Source of the DNA: Pseudomonas fluorescens
GTDB lineage: Bacteria; Pseudomonadota; Gammaproteobacteria; Pseudomonadales; Pseudomonadaceae
Direction of reading: 5' to 3'
NCBI RefSeq assembly: GCF_002022275.1
Contig: NZ_MSDF01000014.1
Coordinates: 150,099-214,098, forward strand
Length of the DNA: 64,000 nucleotides
Under the pieces are notes generated by a model. It was given only the letters and a program-made list of their open reading frames with translations. It searched no databases and had not been told where the DNA came from. Every line of letters starts with the position of its first letter. Position 1 is the stretch's first letter. Of this stretch, positions 1 to 8,948 are shown in pieces. The translations under genes and the position numbers were made by a program.

Positions 1-624
1 GCGGATCTCTTCTTCGGAGCGCCAGGTTTTCTCGTTGGCGAGCATCAACTCTGCGACGCGCAGGTTGTGGGTCTTGCACAGCTGCAATAGCTCTGCTGCG
101 CTGGAAAAGTCATAGGGCAACTCGGTGCGGTCCATGTCGGCCACACCGCTTTGCGCCTGGGCTTCATCCACTACAAAACCGCCGCCGACGGAGTAGTAAG
201 TGTCGCGATGCAATTCGCCGTCATCGCCGTACACCACCAGGGTCATGGCGTTGGGATGGAACGGCAGGTTTTCGTCGAGCAAACGCATGTCGCGCGCCCA
301 GATGAAGGGCACCGGCAGGTAGCCGTCGAGCAGCAAGGTGTCGGTTTCACGCAGGGTGTGAATGCGCAGGCCGATTTGCGACGGATCGATCGCGTCCGGC
401 CACTCGCCCATCAGGCCCATGATGGTCGCGGTGTCGCTGCCGTGGCCGATACCCGTGGCCGACAACGAGCCATACAGCTGAACTTCGACGCGCCGCACTT
501 GCTCCAACACATCACGTTCACGTAACCCTTGAACGAACAACGCCGCGGCGCGCATGGGACCGACGGTGTGAGAACTCGAAGGCCCAATGCCGATCTTGAA
601 CAGGTCGAAAACGCTGATAGCCAT
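1..624 (-). CDS. sdaA: L-serine dehydratase (serine ammonia-lyase), N-terminal part
   Basis: This is the first 208 codons of a single-chain L-serine dehydratase, cut by the left edge of the window. The enzyme deaminates L-serine to pyruvate and ammonia in the cytoplasm using an iron-sulfur cluster. The protein begins MAISVFDLFKIGIGPSSSHT; the GPSSSHTVGPM segment is the family hallmark. The ATG at 624 has GGAG upstream. It is divergent from choXWV; in P. aeruginosa an sda gene also sits beside the choline genes, which fits choline breakdown through betaine, glycine and serine. The symbol could equally be sdaB, because Pseudomonas naming varies. The family is clear. Confidence 0.9.
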   Translation of the reverse strand, partial: MAISVFDLFKIGIGPSSSHTVGPMRAAALFVQGLRERDVLEQVRRVEVQLYGSLSATGIGHGSDTATIMGLMGEWPDAIDPSQIGLRIHTLRETDTLLLDGYLPVPFIWARDMRLLDENLPFHPNAMTLVVYGDDGELHRDTYYSVGGGFVVDEAQAQSGVADMDRTELPYDFSSAAELLQLCKTHNLRVAELMLANEKTWRSEEEIR

Positions 625-857
625 TGCCGTGCAACTCCGCAGGTGAACAGGCCTGGCACCAACGAGCTGCTACGCTCAGATCGCCCAGATGGCGGCATCA
701 TCAAGCTTTTATCCGTCATCACGGCGTCTCACACCGACGTAACCATGCTCACCAGCGTCGCTCGCGGGCGATGCGGCGTTTTGGCCGTTTTTAGCGGTGC
801 AGATTGGCAAAAACTGTAGTTTTGCCATTGGAAAAATCTGTAAGCGACGTCACCGAC

Positions 858-899
858 ACTGGATACGACCATCCCTGTACTGGATACGACGCCCCCTGT
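858..899 (+). promoter_or_regulatory. Two tandem 21-bp repeats upstream of choX
   Basis: Two adjacent 21-nt units, 858-878 and 879-899, both begin ACTGGATACGAC and end CCTGT. They agree at 18 of 21 positions. A period of two helical turns is typical of AraC-family activator sites. In P. aeruginosa the choline transporter operon is activated by the AraC-type regulator GbdR, so these may be its half-sites; that link is inferred. The rest of the 414-nt gap between sdaA and choX (625-1038) shows no further gene. A TATAAA at 991-996 is a possible -10 box. Confidence 0.5.
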
Positions 900-1038
900 A
901 GGCGTCAGATTTTCACTGGTACATGATCAGTCTCGACTCGTTTGCAAGGCACCGTGCCGTCGCCTCATCGCACGCACCAACCGCAACACTTATAAAGCGC
1001 GGCGCAGGCCGCCAGAAAAAACACAGGAGTCTAGCCCC

Positions 1039-1986
1039 ATGAAAGGTTCACCCCAGTTGTTGTTGGCCGCCATGCTGAGTCTGCCAGTCCTGGCGCACGC
1101 TGCAGAACCGGCACAATGTCAGACCGTTAACTTCTCCGATGTCGGCTGGACCGACATCACCGTCACCACTGCAACCACCAGCGAAGTCCTCAAGGGCCTG
1201 GGCTACAAGCCGCGCACCACGATGATTTCGGTACCGGTGACTTACAAGTCGCTGGCTGACGGCAAGAACATGGACATCTTCCTCGGCAACTGGATGCCGA
1301 CCATGGAAAACGACATCAAGCAGTACCGTGATGCCGGCACCGTGGAAACCGTACGCGCCAACCTCGAGAACGCCAAGTACACCCTGGCCGTCCCCGAAGC
1401 GCTGTACAACAAGGGCCTTAAAGACTTCGCCGACATCGTCAAATTCAAGGATGAGCTGGGCGGCAAGATCTACGGCATCGAGCCGGGCAACGACGGCAAC
1501 CGCACCATCCAGACCCTCATCGACAAAGACGCCTTCGGCCTGAAAACCGCAGGGTTCAAAGTGGTCGAGTCCAGCGAAGCCGGGATGCTCTCGCAGGTGG
1601 AACGCGCCACCAAACGCGACCAGGCCATCGTGTTCCTCGGCTGGGAACCGCACCCGATGAACACCCGCTTCAAGATGAAGTACCTGACCGGGGGTGACGA
1701 TTCGTTCGGCCCGAATTACGGCCAGGCCACCATCTACACCAACGTACGCAAGGGTTACACCCAGGAATGCAGCAACGTGGGCCAGTTGCTGAAAAACCTG
1801 TCGTTCACCTTGAACATGGAAAGCACCCTGATGGGTAAAGTCCTGGACGACAAACAAAAACCTGACGTCGCCGCCAAGGCGTGGCTCAAAGCCAACCCGC
1901 AAGTGCTCGACACCTGGCTCGCCGGTGTAACCACCGTTGATGGCAAACCAGGTCTGGAGGCCGTTAAAGCTTATCTCGCCAAATAG
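1039..1986 (+). CDS. choX: Choline ABC transporter, periplasmic binding protein
   Basis: A 315-aa periplasmic binding protein of the glycine betaine/proline type (OpuAC/ChoX family) that captures choline for the ChoWV transporter. Residues 1-22 form a signal peptide ending AHA, followed by EPAQCQTVNF. The mature part carries the aromatic-rich signatures of quaternary-ammonium binding proteins, for example FLGNWMP and FLGWEPHPMN, which supply the choline-binding cage. AGGAG lies 11 nt before the ATG. It is first in choX-choW-choV and is separated from choW by a GC-rich stem-loop that may raise its relative expression. The P. aeruginosa counterpart is called CbcX or ChoX. Confidence 0.93.
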   Translation: MKGSPQLLLAAMLSLPVLAHAAEPAQCQTVNFSDVGWTDITVTTATTSEVLKGLGYKPRTTMISVPVTYKSLADGKNMDIFLGNWMPTMENDIKQYRDAGTVETVRANLENAKYTLAVPEALYNKGLKDFADIVKFKDELGGKIYGIEPGNDGNRTIQTLIDKDAFGLKTAGFKVVESSEAGMLSQVERATKRDQAIVFLGWEPHPMNTRFKMKYLTGGDDSFGPNYGQATIYTNVRKGYTQECSNVGQLLKNLSFTLNMESTLMGKVLDDKQKPDVAAKAWLKANPQVLDTWLAGVTTVDGKPGLEAVKAYLAK

Positions 1987-1997
1987 TAGTCGCTGAC

Positions 1998-2021
1998 CCC
2001 GGGCCGGTGCGCTGGCCCGGG
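1998..2021 (+). other. Stem-loop between choX and choW
   Basis: A perfect 8-bp stem, CCCGGGCC (1998-2005) with GGCCCGGG (2014-2021), encloses an 8-nt loop. It lies just after the choX stop. Only a short T-run follows, so it may act as an attenuator or an mRNA 3'-end stabiliser that keeps binding-protein transcript above permease transcript, as known for other ABC operons. That role is inferred. Confidence 0.6.
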
Positions 2022-2055
2022 ATGTTTTCCCCTTCGCATGTGGACATTCACTACC

Positions 2056-2901
2056 ATGCTGACTGAACATAAAATCCCACTAGGCCAGTACATCGCTGCC
2101 TTCGTCGAATGGTTGACCCAACACGGTGCCAACTATTTCGACGCAATCGCATCGACCCTGGAAACGATGATCCACGGCGTGACGTTTGCGCTGACCTGGT
2201 TCAATCCGCTGGCTTTGATCGGTCTGATTGCGCTGCTGGCTCACTTTATTCAACGCAAATGGGGCCTGACGGTGTTTGTCATCGCCTCCTTCCTGCTGAT
2301 CCTGAACCTGGGGTACTGGCAGGAAACCATGGAAACCCTCGCGCAGGTGTTGTTCGCCACCCTGGTCTGCGTGGTCATCGGTGTGCCGCTGGGCATTGTT
2401 GCCGCGCACAAACCGCTGTTCTACACCATGATGCGGCCGGTGCTCGATCTGATGCAGACCGTGCCGACCTTCGTCTACCTCATCCCTACCCTGACCCTCT
2501 TCGGGCTGGGTGTGGTGCCCGGGTTGATTTCCACGGTGGTGTTCGCGATTGCCGCGCCTATCCGCCTGACCTACCTGGGTATCCGCGATGTTCCACAAGA
2601 GTTGATGGACGCCGGCAAAGCCTTTGGCTGCTCGCGCCGTCAGTTGCTCTCGCGCATTGAACTGCCCCACGCCATGCCGAGCATTGCCGCCGGCATTACT
2701 CAATGCATCATGCTGTCGTTGTCGATGGTGGTGATCGCGGCCCTGGTAGGCGCCGACGGCCTCGGCAAGCCGGTGGTCAACGCACTCAACACTGCCGACA
2801 TCGCCCTGGGCTTTGAAGCCGGCCTGGCAATCGTGTTGCTGGCCATCATGCTCGACCGCATCTGCAAACAACCCGACGCTAAAGTAGGGGGTGATGCATG
2901 A
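2056..2901 (+). CDS. choW: Choline ABC transporter, permease
   Basis: A 281-aa inner-membrane permease of the ProW/OpuAB type, with about six hydrophobic helices. The conserved cytoplasmic loop that contacts the ATPase is visible around DVPQELMDAGKAFGCSRRQ, followed by LPHAMPSIAAG. I chose the ATG at 2056 (MLTEHKIPLGQ); an in-frame ATG at 2038 would add six residues, and neither has a strong Shine-Dalgarno. It overlaps choV by 4 nt (ATGA), so the two are probably translationally coupled. Family and role are clear. Confidence 0.92.
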   Translation: MLTEHKIPLGQYIAAFVEWLTQHGANYFDAIASTLETMIHGVTFALTWFNPLALIGLIALLAHFIQRKWGLTVFVIASFLLILNLGYWQETMETLAQVLFATLVCVVIGVPLGIVAAHKPLFYTMMRPVLDLMQTVPTFVYLIPTLTLFGLGVVPGLISTVVFAIAAPIRLTYLGIRDVPQELMDAGKAFGCSRRQLLSRIELPHAMPSIAAGITQCIMLSLSMVVIAALVGADGLGKPVVNALNTADIALGFEAGLAIVLLAIMLDRICKQPDAKVGGDA

Positions 2902-4076
2902 GCATTATCCGATTCGACAATGTCGACGTGATCTTCTCCAAAGACCCACGCGAAGCGCTCAAGCTGCTGGACCAAGGCCTGAGCCGTAACGAGATCCTGA
3001 AAAAAACCGGCCAGATTGTCGGCGTTGAAAAAGCCAGCCTGGATGTGGAGAAAGGCGAAATCTGCGTGCTGATGGGCCTGTCGGGTTCCGGCAAATCCAG
3101 CTTGCTGCGTTGCATCAACGGCCTTAACACCGTGAGCCGTGGCCAGTTGTTTGTGGAGCATGAAGGGCGCCAGATCGACATCGCCTCCTGCACGCCTGCA
3201 GAGCTGAAAATGATGCGCACCAAGCGCATCGCCATGGTGTTCCAGAAGTTTGCCCTGATGCCGTGGTTGACGGTGCGCGAGAACATCAGCTTCGGCCTTG
3301 AAATGCAGGGCCGCCCGGAAAAAGAACGGCGCAAGCTGGTCGACGACAAACTTGAGCTGGTGGGCCTCACCCAGTGGCGTAACAAGAAGCCTGACGAGCT
3401 GTCTGGCGGCATGCAGCAGCGTGTCGGCCTGGCCCGCGCGCTGGCGATGGACGCCGACATTCTGCTGATGGACGAACCCTTCTCCGCCCTCGACCCGTTG
3501 ATTCGCCAAGGCCTGCAAGATGAACTGCTGGAACTGCAGCGCAAGCTGAGCAAGACCATCGTATTCGTGAGCCACGACCTCGATGAGGCACTCAAGCTGG
3601 GTAGCCGTATCGCGATCATGAAAGACGGCAAGATCATCCAGTACAGCGTGCCGGAAGAGATCGTGCTGAACCCGGCGGATGACTATGTGCGCACCTTCGT
3701 CGCCCATACCAACCCGCTGAACGTGCTGTGCGGCCGCAGTCTGATGCGTACCGTGGAGAACTGCACCCACGTCAACGGCTCCATCAGCCTGGACCCGGGT
3801 GGTGATTCGTGGCTGGACCTGACGGAAGGCAATGTGATTAAAGGCGCACGCCAGAATGGCACGCCGTTGAACCTGCAGAACTGGGCACCGGGGCAACCGG
3901 TGGAAGGTCTGGGCCGGGTACCGACACTGGTGGATTCGAATATCGGCATGCGCGATGCGTTGCAGATTCGGTATCACACGGGGAACAAGCTGGTGTTGCA
4001 CAACAACAACCAGGTGGTGGGGATTTTGGGGGACAGCGAGCTGTACCACGCCTTGCTGGGCAAGAACCTGGGCTAA
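2898..4076 (+). CDS. choV: Choline ABC transporter, ATP-binding subunit
   Basis: A 392-aa ATPase of the ProV/OpuAA type that powers choline import. It has Walker A GLSGSGKS at about residues 60-67, the ABC signature LSGGMQQR, Walker B ILLMDEPF and the switch histidine in FVSHD. The ABC domain ends near residue 270; the remaining part corresponds to the C-terminal CBS-type region seen in this family. It is the last gene of choXWV, overlapping choW by 4 nt, and is followed by a palindromic repeat. Closely related paralogues carry betaine or carnitine, so the choline assignment rests on the neighbours. Confidence 0.92.
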   Translation: MSIIRFDNVDVIFSKDPREALKLLDQGLSRNEILKKTGQIVGVEKASLDVEKGEICVLMGLSGSGKSSLLRCINGLNTVSRGQLFVEHEGRQIDIASCTPAELKMMRTKRIAMVFQKFALMPWLTVRENISFGLEMQGRPEKERRKLVDDKLELVGLTQWRNKKPDELSGGMQQRVGLARALAMDADILLMDEPFSALDPLIRQGLQDELLELQRKLSKTIVFVSHDLDEALKLGSRIAIMKDGKIIQYSVPEEIVLNPADDYVRTFVAHTNPLNVLCGRSLMRTVENCTHVNGSISLDPGGDSWLDLTEGNVIKGARQNGTPLNLQNWAPGQPVEGLGRVPTLVDSNIGMRDALQIRYHTGNKLVLHNNNQVVGILGDSELYHALLGKNLG

Positions 4077-4114
4077 GCCAACACCCCAAACCCCACTGAA
4101 GAAACGGGGTCAAT

Positions 4115-4201
4115 GTGGGAGCGGGCTTGCTCGCGAATGCGGTGTGTCAGTCAACACATCTGTCACTGATCCACCGCATTCGCGAGCAAGCCCGCTCCCA
4201 C
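4115..4201. repeat. Paired REP-type palindrome (GTGGGAGC family)
   Basis: Two inverted copies of GTGGGAGCGGGCTTGCTCGC flank about 45 nt, forming a long hairpin-type doublet. It lies between the convergent choV and betT genes. The same family recurs many times in this window and matches the REP/REPIN-like repeats known from P. fluorescens-group genomes. Confidence 0.85.
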
Positions 4202-4224
4202 ATTTTTGATCTGTTTACACATTA

Positions 4225-4251
4225 AAAAAGCGGCGCCAGTGACGGCGCCGT
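4225..4251 (-). terminator. Terminator of betT
   Basis: A 7-bp GC stem, CGGCGCC at 231-237 paired with GGCGCCG at 244-250 (window 4200s), has a 6-nt loop. On the minus strand it is followed by a run of T (A-run 4224-4229 on the plus strand). It lies 14 nt beyond the betT stop codon. Confidence 0.8.
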
Positions 4252-4263
4252 CCCGCTCAACCA

Positions 4264-6255
4264 TCAGCTATAGACACGGCCAAGGAGCTGCCGATGGCTT
4301 TCAAACTGATCGAGCACGTCCCGGGTAATCTGTTCCTGGGCAAAGCCCATCAGGTCGTACTCCTGAGGCCCGTTGTGCAGGTAAACCTCGGCACGGTAGT
4401 AGCGGGTGCGCTCTTCTTCGGGCAGGTCGCTCGGCGCCGACGAGTAAGCATCCAGGCTCACTTCATAGACAAACGGGTTGCCCTCCTCCATCTCGATGCG
4501 CACACCAATGCAGCGCTTGGATTTGCCGAGCAAGGTCTGCACTTCCAGGCCCTGATCGCGCAACGCAACCGCCGCTTCTTCCAGCGCAGGCGTAACGTGC
4601 TTGTCCATAAAACGCTGCACAGTGCCCAGGCTCGGTTGCAGGTCCAGCGCGGTCAACCGCTCGCTGAAACCACGACGGCCACGCTCGGCCAATTGCGCCT
4701 GCTCCTGTTCGATTGCGACGTCCTGGCGCATGGCCTTGTGCAAACCGAACATGAACAGAATCAGCACCACCGAGAACGGCAGCCCCGCCAGCACCACCAT
4801 GGTTTGCATGGCTTCGAAGTTGCCGGCAAACAGCAGGCCGATGGTCACCAGCGTGATCACCGCCGACCAGAAGATCCGCAGCCAGTGCGGCGCGTCTTCG
4901 TCCACGTTGCCGCCTTTGCAGGAAAGGTTGGCCATCATCACCGCGCCGGAATCCGCCGGGGTCAGGAACAGCACAAATCCCACGAAGATCGACACGCCGA
5001 TCACGATTTTCGACGCCGGGTAATGCTCAAGCAATTGGTAGATGGCCATGGACGGTTGTTCCAGCGCCGTCTTGCCCAACTCCACGGCACCGTGGTTCAG
5101 CACCAGGTCCAGCGCCGAGTTACCGAAGATCGACAACCACGCCAGGGTGAAGCCCAGCGGAATCAGCAGCACGCCCGCCACCAGTTCACGCACGGTGCGA
5201 CCACGGGAAATACGCGCGATGAACATGCCCACAAATGGCGCCCAGGAAATCCACCACGCCCAGTAGAACAGGGTCCACAGGCCCATCCAGCGTTCGGTTT
5301 TGTCGGCGTCGCCTTCGTACACATAGAGGTCGAAGGTTTTCAGCACGATGCCGTTGAGGTAATCGCCGGTGTTCTGCACCAGGCCGTTAAGCAGGTGCAA
5401 GGTCGGGCCGAACAGCAGCACGAAAATCAGCAAACCGCTGAACAGCACGATGTTGAGGTTGGACAGGCGGCGAATGCCATTCTCCACACCCGACACGGCG
5501 GCGATGGTCGCCACGGTGCTCATCACGATGATCACGATCAGCAGGTTGGTATTGCTGTGCGCCATGCCGAACAGGTTTTCAAGGCCCGACGACACTTGCA
5601 TCGAGCCAATCCCCAGGTTGGTCACCAGGCCCAGCAGCGTCACGAACATGCCGAAACCGTCCACTGCGTGGCCGGCCGCACCTTTCACCCAGCGCTCGCC
5701 CACCAGCGGGTAGAGTGCCGAACGCAGGGCCAGCGGCTGGTTATGGCGGTACGCGAAATACGCCACAGCGAGGCCGACCAGCGCATAGATCGCCCAGCCG
5801 TGCAGGCCCCAATGCAGGAAGGTCAGCTGCAACGCCTGACGCGCCGCACCATTGCTGGCGGCGGCGCCTTCGGGCGGGTTGAAGTAGTGGTCCAGCGGCT
5901 CGGAGGCGCCGAAGTACAGCAGCGAAATACCGATGCCGGACGAGAACAACATGCCGGCCCAGGCGCCGTAGCTGAAGTCCGGGGTGTCGTCCTTGCTGCC
6001 CAGTTTCAATTTACCGTAGGACGAAAACGCCAGGCCCACCACGAACACCAGGTAAGCGGCGATGACCACCATGTAGTACCAGCCAAAGCTTTTCGAGAGC
6101 CACGCCTGGGCGACACCGAGCATGCGCCCGGCCTCCTGCGGGGCGATGATCAGAATGGCAGTCAACAACAGAATCAGCGCGGTGGAGGTGTAAAACACCC
6201 AACCGTTGACCCGCACCTTTTCCGGCGGGGTCTTTATAAGAGAGGCAGAACTCAT
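4264..6255 (-). CDS. betT: BCCT-family choline transporter BetT
   Basis: A 663-aa secondary transporter of the betaine/choline/carnitine family, which imports choline with H+ or Na+. It has about 12 membrane segments. The family core is visible as SSGIGISLLYFGASEPLDH and the tryptophan-rich WTLFYWAWWISWAPFVGMF. The roughly 170-residue cytoplasmic C-terminal tail is the regulatory domain found in BetT, and the length equals that of P. aeruginosa BetT1. The ATG at 6255 (MSSASLIKTPPEK) has GGAG upstream; the longer upstream reading frame is rejected because it lacks such a site. It is divergent from betI across a BetI-type operator. Confidence 0.93.
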   Translation of the reverse strand: MSSASLIKTPPEKVRVNGWVFYTSTALILLLTAILIIAPQEAGRMLGVAQAWLSKSFGWYYMVVIAAYLVFVVGLAFSSYGKLKLGSKDDTPDFSYGAWAGMLFSSGIGISLLYFGASEPLDHYFNPPEGAAASNGAARQALQLTFLHWGLHGWAIYALVGLAVAYFAYRHNQPLALRSALYPLVGERWVKGAAGHAVDGFGMFVTLLGLVTNLGIGSMQVSSGLENLFGMAHSNTNLLIVIIVMSTVATIAAVSGVENGIRRLSNLNIVLFSGLLIFVLLFGPTLHLLNGLVQNTGDYLNGIVLKTFDLYVYEGDADKTERWMGLWTLFYWAWWISWAPFVGMFIARISRGRTVRELVAGVLLIPLGFTLAWLSIFGNSALDLVLNHGAVELGKTALEQPSMAIYQLLEHYPASKIVIGVSIFVGFVLFLTPADSGAVMMANLSCKGGNVDEDAPHWLRIFWSAVITLVTIGLLFAGNFEAMQTMVVLAGLPFSVVLILFMFGLHKAMRQDVAIEQEQAQLAERGRRGFSERLTALDLQPSLGTVQRFMDKHVTPALEEAAVALRDQGLEVQTLLGKSKRCIGVRIEMEEGNPFVYEVSLDAYSSAPSDLPEEERTRYYRAEVYLHNGPQEYDLMGFAQEQITRDVLDQFESHRQLLGRVYS

Positions 6256-6486
6256 GGCGCAGATGCTCCGGGCAGTGCGAGAGAGAAACACAAGGCAACG
6301 GTTATCCCGGGACATCGATTTTTCGGCAGTCGACGGACGGGTGTTATAAAGACACCCCGAAAATTCCTGAACCCCGCCAAAGCCATGGCTCGGGCTGTTC
6401 AAGGGTTTTGCAGGTGTCATAGGTCGCTGCTCACGGGTAGGAAATATCCGTAGGCAGCGACCATTTGTCGCAGAGCTTATTCTTTG

Positions 6487-6506
6487 TTGATTGAACGTTC
6501 AATCAA
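6487..6506. promoter_or_regulatory. BetI-type operator palindrome
   Basis: A perfect 20-bp palindrome, TTGATTGAACGTTCAATCAA, lies in the 321-nt gap between betT and betI. It closely resembles the operator bound by the TetR-family repressor BetI in E. coli. It is placed to repress both betT and betIBA, with relief by choline. I see nothing else that is gene-like in 6256-6576. Confidence 0.8.
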
Positions 6507-6576
6507 AACAAAATAGACTGGCCCTCAAGCCGACGGACGTTCATCGCCCATCGGCAGGCCTAAGGAGAGGTGCTAC

Positions 6577-7170
6577 ATGCCCAAGGTCGGTATGCAACCC
6601 ATACGCCGCCAGCAGTTGATCGAAGCCACCTTGACGGCCATCGATCAGGTCGGAATGGGGGATGCCAGCATTGCGCTGATCGCCCGTTTGGCCGGCGTTT
6701 CGAACGGCATCATCAGTCACTACTTTCAGGACAAGAACGGCCTGATCGCCGCGACGATGCGGTACTTGATGAATGTGCTGATCGAGAACGTCCACGAACG
6801 CAGGCACGCGTTGAAGGACGACAGCCCCCGTGCCCACCTGCAGGTGATCATCGGCGGCAACTTCGACGCGAGCCAGGTCAACGGCCCGGCAATGAAAACC
6901 TGGCTGGCCTTCTGGGCCACCAGCATGCACCACCCGTCTTTGCACAGGTTGCAGCGGATCAACGATCACCGTCTGTATTCCAACCTGTGCTGCCAGTTCC
7001 GCCGTGTGCTGCCGCTTGAAGATGCACGCAGCGCAGCCCGGGGCCTGGCAGCTTTGATCGACGGTTTGTGGTTGCGCGGCGCCCTGTCGGGAGACGCTTT
7101 CGACACGGAGCAGGCGCAACGGATCGCTTACGAATACATGGATTTCCAATTGGCCAAGCAGGTGAGTTAG
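6577..7170 (+). CDS. betI: Choline-responsive repressor BetI
   Basis: A 197-aa TetR-family regulator. The N-terminal helix-turn-helix spans about residues 10-55 ([17 protein letters not shown], then [16 protein letters not shown]), and the C-terminal part binds inducer, with the BetI-typical [12 protein letters not shown] segment. It represses choline uptake and oxidation genes in the absence of choline. AGGAG stands upstream of the ATG. It leads betI-betB-betA, and the palindrome at 6487-6506 is the probable autoregulatory operator. Confidence 0.94.
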   Translation: MPKVGMQPIRRQQLIEATLTAIDQVGMGDASIALIARLAGVSNGIISHYFQDKNGLIAATMRYLMNVLIENVHERRHALKDDSPRAHLQVIIGGNFDASQVNGPAMKTWLAFWATSMHHPSLHRLQRINDHRLYSNLCCQFRRVLPLEDARSAARGLAALIDGLWLRGALSGDAFDTEQAQRIAYEYMDFQLAKQVS

Positions 7171-7280
7171 AGCACACATAACCGCTCAACCCCTGAACTG
7201 CTGTCGCTCAGTGTTGCCAGACCCTTATGGCCCACTTTTCGGCGGTTAACGCCAACCACTTATGCACTTGCGAGGACTTT

Positions 7281-8753
7281 ATGGCCCGTTTCGAACTGCA
7301 AAAACTCTACATTGACGGCGGCTACAGCGACGCTGGCAGCGATGCCACCTTCGAAGCCATCAACCCGGCTAACGGTGAAGTTCTCGCCCAAGTGCAACGC
7401 GCTACGAAAGAAGACGTTGAACGTGCCGTGGTCAGCGCTGAAAAGGGCCAGAAAATCTGGGCCGCGATGACCGCCATGGAGCGTTCGCGCATCCTGCGCC
7501 GTGCCGTCGACATCCTGCGCGAGCGCAACGATGAGCTGGCCGCGCTGGAAACCCTGGACACCGGCAAAGCCTTCTCCGAAACCCAATACGTCGACATCGT
7601 CACCGGCGCTGACGTGCTGGAATACTACGCAGGCCTGGTGCCAGCCATTGAAGGCGAGCAGATCCCACTGCGCGACACCTCCTTCGTCTACACCCGCCGC
7701 GAGCCGCTGGGCGTGGTCGCCGGTATCGGCGCGTGGAACTACCCGATCCAGATCGCCCTGTGGAAATCCGCACCGGCCCTGGCTGCCGGTAACGCGATGA
7801 TCTTCAAGCCCAGCGAAGTCACTTCGCTGACCACCCTGAAACTGGCCGAGATCTACACCGCAGCCGGCGTTCCGGATGGCGTGTTCAACGTATTGACCGG
7901 CAGCGGCCGTGAAGTCGGCACCTGGCTGACCGAGCACCCGCGCATCGAGAAAGTCTCCTTCACCGGCGGCACCGACACCGGCAAGAAAGTCATGGCCAGC
8001 GCGTCGAGCTCCTCGCTCAAAGAAGTGACCATGGAACTGGGCGGCAAGTCCCCGCTGATCATTTTCGACGACGCCGACCTCGACCGCGCCGCCGACATCG
8101 CGATGATGGCCAACTTCTACAGCTCCGGTCAGGTCTGCACCAACGGCACTCGCGTGTTCGTGCCCAAGCACCTGCAAGCGGCCTTTGAAGCCAAGATCGC
8201 CGAGCGTGTTGCGCGCATTCGCGTTGGCGACCCGCAAGACGAGAACACCAACTTCGGCCCGCTGGTCAGCTTTGCCCACATGGAAAGCGTGCTGGGTTAC
8301 ATCGCCAAAGGTAAGGAAGAAGGCGCCCGCGTCCTGTGCGGCGGCGACCGCCTGACCGACGGCGAGTTCGCCAAAGGCGCCTTCGTGGCCCCGACCGTGT
8401 TCACCGACTGCACCGACGAAATGACCATCGTCCGTGAAGAAATCTTTGGCCCGGTGATGAGCATCCTCACCTATGAAACCGAAGAAGAAGTGATCCGCCG
8501 CGCCAACGACACCGACTTCGGCCTGGCTGCTGGCCTGGTCACCAAAGACCTGAACCGCGCTCACCGCGTGATTCATCAGCTGGAAGCAGGTATTTGCTGG
8601 ATCAACGCCTGGGGCGAGTCCGACGCGAAAATGCCGGTCGGCGGCTACAAGCAATCGGGTGTTGGCCGTGAGAACGGCATCAGCTCGCTGAACAACTTCA
8701 CCCGCATCAAATCGGTACAGGTTGAGCTGGGCGACTACGCCTCGGTGTTCTAA
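7281..8753 (+). CDS. betB: Betaine aldehyde dehydrogenase
   Basis: A 490-aa aldehyde dehydrogenase that oxidises betaine aldehyde to glycine betaine with NAD(P)+. The catalytic glutamate is in MELGGKSP, the catalytic cysteine is in GQVCTNG, and IGAWNYPIQ and FKPSEVTS form part of the cofactor site. The length matches the family exactly. The ATG at 7281 follows GAGGA; the in-frame ATG at 7227 lacks a ribosome site. A palindromic repeat of about 130 nt separates it from betA. The identity is secure from sequence and context. Confidence 0.96.
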   Translation: MARFELQKLYIDGGYSDAGSDATFEAINPANGEVLAQVQRATKEDVERAVVSAEKGQKIWAAMTAMERSRILRRAVDILRERNDELAALETLDTGKAFSETQYVDIVTGADVLEYYAGLVPAIEGEQIPLRDTSFVYTRREPLGVVAGIGAWNYPIQIALWKSAPALAAGNAMIFKPSEVTSLTTLKLAEIYTAAGVPDGVFNVLTGSGREVGTWLTEHPRIEKVSFTGGTDTGKKVMASASSSSLKEVTMELGGKSPLIIFDDADLDRAADIAMMANFYSSGQVCTNGTRVFVPKHLQAAFEAKIAERVARIRVGDPQDENTNFGPLVSFAHMESVLGYIAKGKEEGARVLCGGDRLTDGEFAKGAFVAPTVFTDCTDEMTIVREEIFGPVMSILTYETEEEVIRRANDTDFGLAAGLVTKDLNRAHRVIHQLEAGICWINAWGESDAKMPVGGYKQSGVGRENGISSLNNFTRIKSVQVELGDYASVF

Positions 8754-8778
8754 GAACCTGAAGTCTGGAGTGGCCAAT

Positions 8779-8910
8779 GTGGCGAGCGGGCTTGCCCCGC
8801 GTTGGGCTGCGAAGCAGCCCCATTCCAGACACCGCAAATTTTCAGATAAATCTCTATCGCTGATCTTACGACTGCTTCGCAGCCGAACGGGGGACAAGCC
8901 CCCTCGCCAC
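8779..8910. repeat. REP-like inverted repeat inside the bet operon
   Basis: The ends GTGGCGAGCGGGCTTG and CAAGCCCCCTCGCCAC are inverted copies. Each is followed inward by a second hairpin segment (GGCTGCGAAGCAGCC and GCTTCGCAGC). It is a diverged relative of the GTGGGAGC family, placed between betB and betA, where the mRNA could fold. Confidence 0.75.
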
Positions 8911-8948
8911 AACAGCGACCGGAGTCATCTCCAAAGAGGGTGCATTTC

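Noticed and set aside
4086..4111. ACCCC/GGGGT hairpin as a choV terminator
   Set aside because: The stem is short, the loop is long and no T-run follows; the adjacent REP doublet is the more notable structure.
4294..6453. 719-codon open frame on the plus strand opposite betT
   Set aside because: It mirrors betT in the antisense frame, is rich in His, Gln and Arg, and has no domain or ribosome site. It is a by-product of high G+C codon use.
7260..8912. 550-codon open frame opposite betB
   Set aside because: Antisense shadow; it runs into a palindromic repeat and shows no family features.
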